Assembly: GCA_947053925.1 (NCBI GenBank)
Contig: CAMRUG010000004.1
Coordinates: 56,141-120,140 of the forward strand
Source of the DNA: an uncultured Clostridia bacterium
GTDB taxonomy: Bacteria; Bacillota; Clostridia; Christensenellales; CAG-314
Direction of reading: 5' to 3'
Length of the DNA: 64,000 nucleotides
In this document: in pieces, positions 7,529 to 16,819 of the stretch
Layout: each line of letters opens with the position of its first letter
Numbering within the stretch: the first letter of the stretch is position 1
The notes under the pieces: generated by a model
What the model saw: only the letters and a program-made list of their open reading frames with translations
Databases searched by the model: none
What the model was told of the DNA's origin: nothing
Made by a program: the position numbers and the translations under genes

Positions 7529-9652
7529 ATGAATATCAATCAAAAAATATTAGATATTATCAAGAATATTGAAACAGATTATTTTACTGCAAAGCAGTTG
7601 AATATTTTACTTGGCAGTAAGTCTACCGCCGATCGGCAGATTGTAGCAAAGGCTCTTGCCGAATTGCAGTCGCAAAACGAAATTTTGTTTGACGGTCGCA
7701 GTCGCCGATACCGCATTGTTCGCGAGGGAGATTTCAGCAAAGCGGTATTCGAGTCCAACGCGCGCGGATTCGGTTTTCTTATCCGCGATGACGGCGACGA
7801 TTTGTTTGTGCCGGCACATAGAGTAAACGGCGCGTTTCACAAAGATACCGTTTTGTACAAGCGTATAGAGGGAACCGACGACGAGGCGGAAATAGTCAAA
7901 GTTTTGTCTCGCGGAGTTAGCAGTATTGTCGGTACTTACGATAAGACCAACAACACGCGTTTTGTAATTCCCGATGACAAACACTTTGTAAAGGATATTT
8001 ACATTCAGCCTAAAAAAGACTTGAATGCAAAAAACGGACAAAAAGTAGTAGTTAAAATAAACGTATATCCGTATGACGGTCATTCTAAGCCGGAAGGGGA
8101 AATAACCCAAATACTGGGCTTTCCGCAAAACAAAAACGTAGATATGCTGTCTGTCGCATACGCATACGGTTTGACGGATAAATTTGATGACGAATGCGTA
8201 AAGTATGCGATGAAAATTCCGCAGACTTTACAGGAAAAAGATTACGTCGGACGTAAAGATTTGCGGGGTAAAAGAATATTTACTATTGACGGCGCTGACG
8301 CCAAAGACTTGGACGACGCTGTTTCCGTGTCGGAAAACGGCGACGGTACTTATACTCTCGGAGTGCATATTGCTGACGTATCTAACTACGTCAAACCGCA
8401 AAGCGCAATCGATAAGGAAGCGTTTGCGCGCGGTACAAGCGTATATTTTCCCGAAACGGTATTTCCTATGCTTCCGCGTGAATTGTCCAACGGTATCTGT
8501 TCCCTGTACGAACACGTCGATAGGCTTACATTAACTTGCGAGATGACAATCGACAAATACGGCAAGGTAACGGATTCGGATATTTATCCGTCGGTCATTA
8601 ACAGTTGTCATAGGTTAACCTACGATGAAGTGCAGGCAATTTTTGACGGAGATGAAACTGTAATTGGTCAATACTCGGATATTTACGATGATTTAATTGC
8701 TATGAAGCGGCTAGCGCAAATATTGCAAAACAAGCGTAATAAGCGCGGAAACATAGAGTTTGCAAGCAAGGAAGTATACTTTGTTCACAATGATAACGGC
8801 GAAGTTACAGACGTTTTGCTGCGCGAAAACACTTTTTCGCATCAGTTAATAGAAGAGTTTATGATAGCGGCTAACGAGACCGTTGCCGAATATGCAGAAA
8901 CGTGCGATTATCCTTTTGTTTATCGCGTGCACGATAAACCCGATGCCGAAAAGTTAGCGGTATTGTTCGCGCTTTTAAAGGGTTTGGGTATCAATGTCAA
9001 GCAGTCGCAGGAAGTGCACAATTCTATACTGCAAGACGCGCTGTCGCAAGCGGAAAAGACTCCGTATTTTCATTTGGTAAACGACGTTATGCTGCGTTCT
9101 ATGCAAAAAGCCAAGTACAGCGACGTAAACACGGGACATTTCGGGTTGGCAAGCAGGTGTTACTGTCATTTTACTTCGCCGATACGCCGTTATCCCGATT
9201 TGGTTGTGCATAGAATACTTAAAACGGCCGTTCTCGGCAAAATGACGGATAAAGCGTTGCGCGCTTACACCGATATGGCATACGATGCGGCAAAACAGTC
9301 CTCTATCCGCGAAAAAATTGCCGACGAAGCCGAACGCAAAGCCGACGACGTTAAAAAATGCGCCTATGCCGAAAGGCTAATCGGAAAGACTTTTACCGCC
9401 CGTATTTCAGGCGTTACCGAACGTGGCATTTATGCCGAGTTGCCGAATACGGTAGAGGGATTTATTTCTGTCGATAAACTCGGAGGCTGTTTTAAATACA
9501 ATCCCGCATTATTCAGTCTTTCAAACGGAAGCGTAAAATACGCTTTGGGAGACGAGGTGCAAATAACGGTTGCAAGCGTTAATAAGCAGGCGTGTAAAAT
9601 AGACTTCGATTTAGGCAACTGTCCGCAAAATACGTCTAAGAACAGTAAATAA
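7529..9652 (+). CDS. rnr: Ribonuclease R
   Basis: Processive 3'-5' exoribonuclease that degrades structured RNA and works with SmpB/tmRNA in clearing faulty mRNA. Domains in order: an N-terminal winged-helix region (residues 1-65), cold-shock-like OB folds containing GFGFLIRDDGDDLFVP, the RNB catalytic domain with the acidic cluster DGADAKDLDDAV around residues 252-266 and the FTSPIRRYPDL motif, and a C-terminal S1 domain (about 625-690). The usual long basic tail is short here, ending soon after S1. The 707-residue length is normal for Firmicutes. No clear ribosome binding site or promoter was identified in the 82 bases after the secG terminator. Confidence 0.95.
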   Translation: MNINQKILDIIKNIETDYFTAKQLNILLGSKSTADRQIVAKALAELQSQNEILFDGRSRRYRIVREGDFSKAVFESNARGFGFLIRDDGDDLFVPAHRVNGAFHKDTVLYKRIEGTDDEAEIVKVLSRGVSSIVGTYDKTNNTRFVIPDDKHFVKDIYIQPKKDLNAKNGQKVVVKINVYPYDGHSKPEGEITQILGFPQNKNVDMLSVAYAYGLTDKFDDECVKYAMKIPQTLQEKDYVGRKDLRGKRIFTIDGADAKDLDDAVSVSENGDGTYTLGVHIADVSNYVKPQSAIDKEAFARGTSVYFPETVFPMLPRELSNGICSLYEHVDRLTLTCEMTIDKYGKVTDSDIYPSVINSCHRLTYDEVQAIFDGDETVIGQYSDIYDDLIAMKRLAQILQNKRNKRGNIEFASKEVYFVHNDNGEVTDVLLRENTFSHQLIEEFMIAANETVAEYAETCDYPFVYRVHDKPDAEKLAVLFALLKGLGINVKQSQEVHNSILQDALSQAEKTPYFHLVNDVMLRSMQKAKYSDVNTGHFGLASRCYCHFTSPIRRYPDLVVHRILKTAVLGKMTDKALRAYTDMAYDAAKQSSIREKIADEAERKADDVKKCAYAERLIGKTFTARISGVTERGIYAELPNTVEGFISVDKLGGCFKYNPALFSLSNGSVKYALGDEVQITVASVNKQACKIDFDLGNCPQNTSKNSK

Positions 9653-9675
9653 ATTACAATGTCTAAATGTAAAAG

Positions 9676-9705
9676 TTGACGAAAAGTTTACTTTAAGGAT
9701 ATAAT
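9676..9705 (+). promoter_or_regulatory. Promoter of the membrane protein-smpB operon
   Basis: TTGACG (9676-9681), 18-base spacer, TATAAT (9700-9705). Confidence 0.75.
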
Positions 9706-9758
9706 ATATATACTGAGTAATTGTGTCAAAACTAAGATGCAATTAGGGCGGTTTACTA

Positions 9759-10304
9759 ATGATAGATAAAATTTTGCAATGGTGCGGAATAGTTTTCGGA
9801 ATTGTCGGCGTTACCTGCTTGTTTTTGGAAGCAATAGGCAGTATCCGCAAACACAACAATACTAAGCTGAGTATTTTAAGTTTGGTATTTCTTACCGTGT
9901 CGTTAGTAGGCTATATCGTAACAGAATTAGTTTTGCGCTCTCAGGGTTTGCCGTCTTTTTTTTCGGTAGTCTGGGTAGTATTTTTGTGGGCGTATCTTAT
10001 CTGCAATTTGGTGTCCTATCTCAAAATAAACAAGAAAAACCGCGCGCTAAAACGCGAAAAGAAGCAAAAAGAGGCTGCTTTGCAAACGGAAGTTGAAATA
10101 CAGAGCGTAACGTCTGACGGTACTGCGGACAAGTCGGCAGATACAGAACAAGTCGAAGTACTGTTACCGCAAGATACCGAGCAGGTATCTAAAAATGCCG
10201 TTGCAGACGAACAGCAGACGGTTGAACAGCCCGAAGAACAGGTTTCGGCAAAAAAGCGTAATTCCAATAAAAACAAAAATAAAAAATCAACGGATAAAAA
10301 ATGA
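9759..10304 (+). CDS. Small membrane protein with charged tail, unknown function
   Basis: I do not recognise this family. Three hydrophobic helices (about residues 7-29, 39-62 and 68-90) are followed by a roughly 90-residue soluble tail rich in Glu, Gln and Ser that ends in a Lys/Asn-rich cluster, KKRNSNKNKNKKSTDKK. The tail is low-complexity and probably disordered. The basic end could bind RNA or acidic membrane lipids, but this is speculation. The gene has its own promoter and its last four bases (ATGA) overlap the smpB start, so translation of the two is probably coupled. Its position between rnr and smpB suggests, but does not show, a link to ribosome rescue. Confidence 0.75.
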   Translation: MIDKILQWCGIVFGIVGVTCLFLEAIGSIRKHNNTKLSILSLVFLTVSLVGYIVTELVLRSQGLPSFFSVVWVVFLWAYLICNLVSYLKINKKNRALKREKKQKEAALQTEVEIQSVTSDGTADKSADTEQVEVLLPQDTEQVSKNAVADEQQTVEQPEEQVSAKKRNSNKNKNKKSTDKK

Positions 10305-10756
10305 AAGTTATTGCTACCAACAAAAAGGCGTATCACAATTATTTTGTTGTAGAAACGCTTGAATGCGGAATAAATTTAGTCGGTTGCGAGGTTAAATCTT
10401 TGCGTAAAGGCGAAGTTAATCTTGCCGACTCTTATTGCCGTGTAGAAAACGGTAGTTTGGTTTTGCTCGGTTGCCACATTAAAAATTACGACAAGGGCAG
10501 TTATTTTAACGTCGACAGCAGACGGGACAGACGTTTGCTTGCGCACAAACGCGAAATTATGCGTTTGTTGGGTAAGGTAAGAGAAAAAGGATACTCCGTT
10601 GTTCCCTTAAAAATGTATTTTAAGGACAGTCTCGTTAAAGTAGAAGTAGGACTTGTAAAAGGTAAGCAAAACTACGACAAAAAGGAAACGTTGCTCAAAA
10701 AAGACGCCGAACGCGATCAGCAACGGGCAATTAAAGAGTATTCCGAAAGACGGTAA
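10301..10756 (+). CDS. smpB: SsrA-binding protein SmpB
   Basis: Binds tmRNA and delivers it to stalled ribosomes for trans-translation. The motif NLVGCEVKSLRKGEVNLADSY near the N-terminus is the SmpB signature (first 20 residues quoted in part), and the basic C-terminal tail (KKETLLKKDAERDQQRAIKE) is the part that enters the mRNA channel. At 151 residues the length is standard. The start overlaps the stop of the upstream membrane gene (ATGA). The tmRNA gene itself is not found in this window. Confidence 0.96.
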   Translation: MKVIATNKKAYHNYFVVETLECGINLVGCEVKSLRKGEVNLADSYCRVENGSLVLLGCHIKNYDKGSYFNVDSRRDRRLLAHKREIMRLLGKVREKGYSVVPLKMYFKDSLVKVEVGLVKGKQNYDKKETLLKKDAERDQQRAIKEYSERR

Positions 10757-10758
10757 TT

Positions 10759-11340
10759 ATGAAAAACAACGACAGAAATTTCGGTATATCAAAACTCGAC
10801 TTCTCCCGTATTGCCGTTATCGGTTGCCCCGGAAGCGGTAAAACTACGTTAAGCAACGAGTTGGGATTATTACTTAACAGGACAGTAATTCATTTGGATA
10901 AAGTATTGTGGAATCCAAACTGGCAAATGCTGCCTTACGACGAACGCAAAGTTATTCACGACGACTTGATTGCGCAAGACAAATGGCTTATCGACGGAAT
11001 GTGGCGAAGTCATCTCGTAGACCGTTTTAAACGCGCCACAACGGTAATTTTTTTAGATTATAAACGTAGTGTAAGTTTACATAGGGCGTTAAAGCGGCGT
11101 ATAAAATATGCAGGTAAACAGCGCGACGATATAGCAGACGGTTGTCTAGAAAAGTTAGACAACGATTTTATGCGCTATATTTGGTCGTTCCGCAAAAACG
11201 TCCGTCCGCTTATTTACAATCTTATAAAAGACAATCCGCAAATTTCGGTAGTTATATTGTCCTCGCCTAAAACGGCTAAGCGTTTTTTGTTTATGTTAGA
11301 CGAATATCTGTGTACGGTAGGACCAACCAACGGTATGTAA
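10759..11340 (+). CDS. P-loop kinase of the FlaR / DNA-topology-modulation family
   Basis: The Walker A motif GCPGSGKTTLSNEL at about residues 22-35 is followed by HLDKVLWNPNW and the WLIDGMWRSH segment typical of the adenylate-kinase-like proteins annotated as FlaR or topology modulation protein. They resemble small-molecule kinases, but the substrate is not known. The gene starts 2 bases after smpB ends, and its stop codon is inside a terminator stem, so it closes this operon. The FlaR name rests on old genetics in other bacteria and should not be read as a flagellar role. Confidence 0.8.
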   Translation: MKNNDRNFGISKLDFSRIAVIGCPGSGKTTLSNELGLLLNRTVIHLDKVLWNPNWQMLPYDERKVIHDDLIAQDKWLIDGMWRSHLVDRFKRATTVIFLDYKRSVSLHRALKRRIKYAGKQRDDIADGCLEKLDNDFMRYIWSFRKNVRPLIYNLIKDNPQISVVILSSPKTAKRFLFMLDEYLCTVGPTNGM

Positions 11341-11368
11341 AGCAATTGCTTTATACCGTTTTTTTTTT
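11330..11368 (+). terminator. Terminator overlapping the stop of the FlaR-like gene
   Basis: ACGGTATGTAAAGC pairs with GCTTTATACCGT around AATT, followed by nine Ts. The TAA stop codon (11338-11340) lies in the 5' arm. Confidence 0.9.
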
Positions 11369-11606
11369 ATTATTTGCGACAATAGCGTCGAAGAATGCCT
11401 AGCCGTTATCAGGCGAATATAATTTACATTATTGTTTTTTGCGGCAAGATAGAACAACTTCGGGATAGCCGTGCAAACCTATTTTAAGAACAAATATAAA
11501 AAACGTATTAGAAAATCAACGCTTTAATTTGAAAAATTCTATTAGATATAGACAAACACTTATTTACTTCACTGCAATATATTGTACAATTGTTTGCGGT
11601 ATTTAT

Positions 11607-11635
11607 TTTACAATTTATTTTAAGTGTGTTATAAT
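11607..11635 (+). promoter_or_regulatory. Promoter of the rnf operon
   Basis: TTTACA (11607-11612), 17-base spacer ending GTGTGT, TATAAT (11630-11635). The rest of 11370-11606 is AT-rich with no gene that I can support. Confidence 0.8.
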
Positions 11636-11704
11636 TTCCACATATAATGCGTTATTATGTTCGCATTAAAAAACAATTACTATTTTATAGGAGTATTCGC
11701 ATTT

Positions 11705-13021
11705 ATGAAAACTTTCAAAGGCGGTTTTCACGTGCCCGACAACAAAGCGTTGACGGCTGACAAGGCAATCGAACAGATGCCTTCCGTTACCGATTATTAC
11801 GTTTCGTTATCTCAGCACATAGGAAAACCTGCGGAACTTGCCGTACAGGTCGGCGACACGGTTAAGGAAGGTCAATTGCTGGCAAAGGCTTCGTCGTTTG
11901 TTTCAGCAAATATCCATTCTCCCGTTTGCGGCGAAATTATCGGCGTAGAAAAACGCAGAAACGCGCAAGGCTCAATGGCGGATTATGTCCATATCAAAGC
12001 TAACGGCAAGCAGGACGTAGAACTTATGCCGAAACTTACCGATGCAACACGCGAACAAATTGTCGAACGCGTAGCGCTTGCAGGTATCGTAGGTATGGGC
12101 GGCGCTGGATTCCCCACGGCGGTAAAACTTCAACCTAAGGACCCTGTAGACACGCTTATTATAAACGCGGCGGAATGCGAGCCTTATCTCAACTGCGACA
12201 ACCGTTTGATGATCGAGCGCACGCAGGAGTTTATACAAGGCGTAAGACTTATTGCCAAAGCCATCAATGTTACCAATATTTATATCGGTATCGAAGCCAA
12301 CAAGATGGAGGCGTACGACGCGCTTGTTAAACTTGACGGAATAATAGGCGAAAAGGACGAAAAACACGACGGCGATATAGTAGTGGTCTTGCTCAAAAAG
12401 AAATATCCGCAAGGCGCGGAAAAAACGCTTATTAAGGCTTGCGTTAACCGCGATGTGCCTGTCGGCGGATTGCCTGCGGCTGTCGGTTGCATAGTAAATA
12501 ACGTAGCAACGGCTTACGCGACATACGACGCGGTAGTAAACGGAGTACCTTTGTACAAACGTCTTATGACGGTCAGCGGCAAGGGAGTACGCAACCCCAA
12601 AAATATCGAATTGCGTATAGGTACGCCCCTTTCGGCGGTAGTTGATTTCTGCGGCGGTTTGTCGGATGACACGGTAAAACTCGTTTCCGGCGGACCGATG
12701 ATGGGCTTTTCTCTTGCAGGACTTGACGTATGCACAACCAAGACAGACAGCGGATTTTTGGCATTGACCGACAAGGAAGCAAGCACGGTATTGCCTACTC
12801 CCTGTATCAACTGCGGTAAGTGCGCAAGCGTATGTCCTATGAGACTTATGCCTATGTATATCGACTTTTACGCAACGGTCGGCGATTATGACAAAGCAGT
12901 GTCTATCGGCGGTGCAATGAATTGCTTTGAATGCGGCACTTGCGCTTACGTTTGTCCTGCAAAACGTCCTATTGTCCAAAGCGTAAGACTTACTAAAACT
13001 AAGATGAAGGAGAAAAAGTAA
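11705..13021 (+). CDS. rnfC: Rnf complex subunit C (ion-translocating ferredoxin:NAD oxidoreductase)
   Basis: Peripheral subunit that carries NADH/FMN and iron-sulfur sites of the Rnf membrane complex. The start MKTFKGGFHVPDNKAL, the glycine-rich GIVGMGGAGFPTAVKL, the NAAECEPYL motif of the NuoF-like domain, and two 4Fe-4S motifs near the C-terminus (CINCGKCASVCP and CFECGTCAYVCP) are all present. I chose the ATG at 11705, preceded by AGGAG, over an in-frame ATG at 11657, since RnfC proteins begin with this K-F-x-G-G segment. First gene of a six-gene operon in the order C-D-G-E-A-B, each gene overlapping or touching the next. Confidence 0.95.
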   Translation: MKTFKGGFHVPDNKALTADKAIEQMPSVTDYYVSLSQHIGKPAELAVQVGDTVKEGQLLAKASSFVSANIHSPVCGEIIGVEKRRNAQGSMADYVHIKANGKQDVELMPKLTDATREQIVERVALAGIVGMGGAGFPTAVKLQPKDPVDTLIINAAECEPYLNCDNRLMIERTQEFIQGVRLIAKAINVTNIYIGIEANKMEAYDALVKLDGIIGEKDEKHDGDIVVVLLKKKYPQGAEKTLIKACVNRDVPVGGLPAAVGCIVNNVATAYATYDAVVNGVPLYKRLMTVSGKGVRNPKNIELRIGTPLSAVVDFCGGLSDDTVKLVSGGPMMGFSLAGLDVCTTKTDSGFLALTDKEASTVLPTPCINCGKCASVCPMRLMPMYIDFYATVGDYDKAVSIGGAMNCFECGTCAYVCPAKRPIVQSVRLTKTKMKEKK

Positions 13022-13022
13022 T

Positions 13023-14114
13023 ATGTCCAATTATGTATATTCGAGTTCTCCGCACGTCAAGTCGCCCAATACGACAAGACGGATAATGATAGACGTTTGC
13101 ATAGCGTTACTCCCCGCGTGCATAGCAGGATGCGTTTTGCTCGGTCTTGCCGAGGCACGTCTCGGATGGTTATCCTTTATGGTGTTGGCGCTGGCTTGTT
13201 TATCGGCTGTGGCTGCGGAATTTATTTTCTTGCTTTGCTGCAAAAAGAAATTTGCGGAAATAATCAAACAGTTTGACTTTTCGTCGCTTGTAACGGGCTT
13301 ACTTGTCGGTATGAATATGTATGCTACCTCCAAGTGGTACGCCGTTATACTTGCAAGCGTTTTCGCAATAATCATAGTAAAAATGCTTTTCGGCGGAACA
13401 GGTAAAAATATCGTCAACCCTGCAATCGCAGGCAGAATATTTGCCTTTATCGCTTTCGGCGCGGCTTTCGGCGGCGCAATGGGCTTTGAAAAGAAAGTAT
13501 TCGGTATAAAAGCGGGTTTTGTTCAAACTGGCGCAACGCCTTTGCAAGCGTTTTTCAATGCGGACAAAACTAACACGCTTTCTAACCTTGATTTATTGAT
13601 AGGAACGGGCGTTCCGGGTTGTATAGGCGAAATTTGTAAAATCGCGCTTATTGCAGGCGGTATTTATCTGGTAGTGCGCGGAGTTTTGAACTTCCGCTGG
13701 CCGCTTGTTTACATATTGACTACAGGCGTTGTAGCGGTTCTTATCGTTTGGATAGAGAGTTGTATGAAAGACGGTAAATTTATTGCCGCGTTAATGGGCA
13801 CTAAGTTTGTACCTGCCTTAAAATCTTTCCTGCCGTCAATACTTTCGGGCGGTTTGATTTTGGGCGCTATATTTATGGCTACCGACTATGTAACTACTCC
13901 CAATACAAAGTTGGGTAATTATATCTACTTTGTGTTACTTGGTATACTTACGGCAGTACTCCGTAGAGCAGTCAAGGGCGAAGCGGTATCGTTTGCAATT
14001 TTGCTTATGAATTTGCTTGTTCCTTTGTTCGATTTGTATATCCGCCGTAAACCTTTCGGTTATGTTAAACCTGCTAAAACTAAAAAAGTAAAGGAGGCGA
14101 AGAACAATGGCTAA
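13023..14114 (+). CDS. rnfD: Rnf complex subunit D
   Basis: Integral membrane subunit with covalently bound FMN, part of the ion-conducting core. It has about ten hydrophobic helices, and the TGATPL motif at residues 169-174, in which the second Thr (172) is the expected FMN attachment site. GRIFAFIAFGAAFG and the C-terminal helices resemble NqrB/RnfD. Starts 1 base after rnfC and overlaps rnfG by 8 bases. Confidence 0.95.
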   Translation: MSNYVYSSSPHVKSPNTTRRIMIDVCIALLPACIAGCVLLGLAEARLGWLSFMVLALACLSAVAAEFIFLLCCKKKFAEIIKQFDFSSLVTGLLVGMNMYATSKWYAVILASVFAIIIVKMLFGGTGKNIVNPAIAGRIFAFIAFGAAFGGAMGFEKKVFGIKAGFVQTGATPLQAFFNADKTNTLSNLDLLIGTGVPGCIGEICKIALIAGGIYLVVRGVLNFRWPLVYILTTGVVAVLIVWIESCMKDGKFIAALMGTKFVPALKSFLPSILSGGLILGAIFMATDYVTTPNTKLGNYIYFVLLGILTAVLRRAVKGEAVSFAILLMNLLVPLFDLYIRRKPFGYVKPAKTKKVKEAKNNG

Positions 14115-15492
14115 GAAAGAAAAAACCGTTGCTGTCGAAACGGCGGACACGTCTGTTTCTGCGGAAAAAGCAATGAAAAAAGGCACAGTAATTCAAGCCG
14201 TTAAAGCAGTCGCCGTCCTTGTGATTATCTGCCTTGTTTGCGGCGCTTTGCTTGCTTTATGTAACGACCTTCTGTACGTTTCTGATGAAGTAAGAGCAGA
14301 CAGAGCATTGCAAAAAATCTATCCTAATTTTAAAAACGACGATTCGTTTGCCGGCTTGGACAGTTCAAAAGCCTCCACTCCTTACGGACAAGTATTGAGC
14401 GTTAAAAAGTCTACCGACGGCGCTTACATTCTTGAAGCGGTAAGCAGCAATATAGGATTCAGTAACGGAACTGTATCTATTTTTGTTGCCGTAAGCGGCG
14501 GAACGGATCCTAAAATTGTCGGTTGGACTGTTGATAAAAACGTAGGTCAATCGTTTATCGGAAATATTACTTCTAAACATCAAAAAACTTGGTTTATAAA
14601 TCAGTCTATTACTGTTGTTAATCCTGAAAATCCCGAAGGTTCGGGTTTGGGAAGCGGTGCAACCCATACGGAAAATGCAATCGGATACGCAATAAATGCG
14701 GCAAGTTATTACTGCATTAACGTATTAAAACTTGTATCTACTCCCGAAAGCGAAGCCAAGGACGCAGTTATAGCATTGCTTGGAGCGGAAGCGGACGGTT
14801 ACAGTTTTGTTGCAGTTAAGGACGCAGATTACCTCGAAGCGTGCAAAGTAGACGAACACGAGTTGTCATTCTATTTCGAAGGCAAAAAGACAGAGTCCGA
14901 TCCTCTTGCGGTATATGTTTACGGCGAAGACGAAAACCGTCAAATCGTAGTAGTTAAAGACAATTTAACTCACGCCGAGAGGCTGGAAGAGTCGGCGGTA
15001 GTCGCTAAGAGCGAAGGTATAAATGACAGCCTTGTTGCCAAAGCGCAATCGCGCAGTTACTTCGAATATCAAGTTCAAAAGTCTCACGCGGCGTTTGAAT
15101 TTGCGGGAATGGGCGATATCAACAGCGAATTTGCTACAAAAGACGAGTACGGAACTGCTAACAAAGTCTACTTGTCTACCGACGGCGCAATAATGGTGGA
15201 AGCAACCGGTAAGGGCGGCTTTGCAAGCGGAACGGTTACGGTAAACGTAATTATCGCAGATAGCGTAATTAAGGGCTGGACGATTGTTTCTAACGTAGAT
15301 CAATCGTATATCGGTAATATCAAGAACGAACATATGACAAGTTGGTATGTAGGACAAAGTATCGGTCAACCTATCGAGTTGGGTAGTAATAAGGTTACGG
15401 GAACTACATTGTCAAGTACCGCTATCAACAATGCCGTTAATATGGCGTGCTATTATGCAAGAAATACTTTACAACAAGGAGGGGCTGAATAA
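14107..15492 (+). CDS. rnfG: Rnf complex subunit G with two FMN-binding domains
   Basis: RnfG normally has one N-terminal membrane helix and one periplasmic-side FMN-binding domain, totalling about 200 residues. This protein has 461. After the helix (about residues 30-52) come two homologous domains. Domain 1 (about 95-205) has GFSNGTVSIFV, VGQSFIGNI and the flavinylation-type motif SGAT at 183-186. Domain 2 (about 345-455) has GFASGTVTVNV, VDQSYIGNI and TGTT at 431-434. The region between them (about 210-320) carries no recognised motif. The first motif is canonical. In the second, Ala is replaced by Thr, so covalent FMN there is plausible but uncertain. Ends in a TAATG overlap with rnfE. 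Confidence 0.93.
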   Translation: MAKKEKTVAVETADTSVSAEKAMKKGTVIQAVKAVAVLVIICLVCGALLALCNDLLYVSDEVRADRALQKIYPNFKNDDSFAGLDSSKASTPYGQVLSVKKSTDGAYILEAVSSNIGFSNGTVSIFVAVSGGTDPKIVGWTVDKNVGQSFIGNITSKHQKTWFINQSITVVNPENPEGSGLGSGATHTENAIGYAINAASYYCINVLKLVSTPESEAKDAVIALLGAEADGYSFVAVKDADYLEACKVDEHELSFYFEGKKTESDPLAVYVYGEDENRQIVVVKDNLTHAERLEESAVVAKSEGINDSLVAKAQSRSYFEYQVQKSHAAFEFAGMGDINSEFATKDEYGTANKVYLSTDGAIMVEATGKGGFASGTVTVNVIIADSVIKGWTIVSNVDQSYIGNIKNEHMTSWYVGQSIGQPIELGSNKVTGTTLSSTAINNAVNMACYYARNTLQQGGAE

Positions 15493-16166
15493 TGAAAAAA
15501 GAAAGATTTAATCAAATTGCGCTTGACGGTTTGGTCAGACAAAACCCCACCTTGCGTTTGGTGCTAGGAACTTGTCCTACGCTTGCCGTAACTATATCGG
15601 CAATTAACAGTTTCGGTATGGGTATGGCAGTGTTGTTTGTATTGGTGTGCAGTAACGTAATTATTTCGTTGCTTCGCAACGTTATTCCCGACAGAGTGCG
15701 TATTCCCTGCTTTATCGTAATCATCGCAACTTTTGTTACAATCGTCAGTATGTTTATGGAGGCGTTCTTGCCTAGTTTGTTTGAGAGTTTGGGCGTATGG
15801 TTGGCACTTATAGTCGTAAACTGTATTGTATTAGGCAGAGCGGAAAGTTTTGCTTCGCACAATCCTGTCGGAGAATCCGCGCTTGACGGACTGTTTATGG
15901 GCTTGGGCTTTACTCTTTCGGTAACGCTTATAGCAATTGTCCGTGAACTTCTTGGATCTGCTTCATTCTTCGGAATGGAACTGTGGGATCCTTCTAAGTT
16001 CTCTATAAAATTCTTTACTTCTAATGCAGGAGCATTCTTGACATACGGATTGTTTATTGCAATATTTAACGTATGCTATAACGCGGTAGACCGCAAATTA
16101 AAGCACAAGCACGCGCAGCAGACGCTTGCGCCCGTAACGGTTGCAGAAACAAAGGAGGCTGAGTAA
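15492..16166 (+). CDS. rnfE: Rnf complex subunit E
   Basis: Six-helix membrane subunit related to NqrD. The start QNPTLRLVLGTCPTLAVT and the NCIVLGRAESFA motif, which contains the Cys that ligates the intramembrane iron-sulfur centre shared with RnfA, are typical. LVRQNP near the N-terminus is also conserved. At 224 residues it is normal in length. The polar C-terminal tail is slightly longer than in proteobacterial homologues. Confidence 0.95.
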   Translation: MKKERFNQIALDGLVRQNPTLRLVLGTCPTLAVTISAINSFGMGMAVLFVLVCSNVIISLLRNVIPDRVRIPCFIVIIATFVTIVSMFMEAFLPSLFESLGVWLALIVVNCIVLGRAESFASHNPVGESALDGLFMGLGFTLSVTLIAIVRELLGSASFFGMELWDPSKFSIKFFTSNAGAFLTYGLFIAIFNVCYNAVDRKLKHKHAQQTLAPVTVAETKEAE

Positions 16167-16167
16167 T

Positions 16168-16809
16168 ATGGACGTATTAGGCATCATTTTCTCGGCGTTA
16201 TTCGCTAATAACTTTATACTGGCTCAATTTAAAGGAATATGTCCGTTTTTGGGCGTTTCCCAAAAACCGGGTTCGGCTCTCGGTATGGGCTTGGCAGTTA
16301 CGGCGGTTATGGTTATAACCTGCGCCGTTACATATCCTATTTACACATTTGTGTTAGTGCCTTTGGGAATAAAGTATTTATACATTATCGTTTTCATTTT
16401 GGTTATCGCTTCGTTGGTGCAAATGTTGGAAATGATATTGAAAAAGTTTACCCCCGGTTTGTATTCTTCTTTGGGAATTTACCTTCCTTTGGTTACTACA
16501 AACTGTGCTATTTTGGGTGTTGCTCAACTTGTAACTGCCGAAGTAGCCGCAACGTCTGCACATTTTGCCAAAACGTTGGTAGTGTTCGGTAAAGCGGTAA
16601 AAATTTCTATGGCTATGTCTTTCGGCGAAGCAGTGCTTTCCGGATTATTCTACGGACTTGGCTTTACGCTTGCAATTATTCTCCTTGCAGGTCTCCGTCA
16701 AAAGGTTGACAGACTTAACGTTGCTAAACCTATGCGCGGCTTCCCTATGACTATGATTACGGCTTGCTTTATGGCAATGGCGTTCTACATCTTTTCGTTG
16801 ATAGGCTAG
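16168..16809 (+). CDS. rnfA: Rnf complex subunit A
   Basis: Membrane subunit homologous to RnfE with inverted topology, related to NqrE. FSALFANNFILAQFKGICPF at the N-terminus and TTNCAILGVAQL in the middle are the conserved halves that include the Cys ligands of the intramembrane Fe-S centre. The ATG at 16168 is preceded by AGGAGG (overlapping the end of rnfE) and comes 1 base after the rnfE stop. An in-frame start further upstream would run into rnfE and is not needed. Confidence 0.95.
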   Translation: MDVLGIIFSALFANNFILAQFKGICPFLGVSQKPGSALGMGLAVTAVMVITCAVTYPIYTFVLVPLGIKYLYIIVFILVIASLVQMLEMILKKFTPGLYSSLGIYLPLVTTNCAILGVAQLVTAEVAATSAHFAKTLVVFGKAVKISMAMSFGEAVLSGLFYGLGFTLAIILLAGLRQKVDRLNVAKPMRGFPMTMITACFMAMAFYIFSLIG

Positions 16810-16819
16810 GAGGTAGAAT

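Noticed and set aside
10757..11700. tmRNA gene after smpB
   Set aside because: No tRNA-Ala-like ends or tag reading frame are visible in the gap at 11341-11640.
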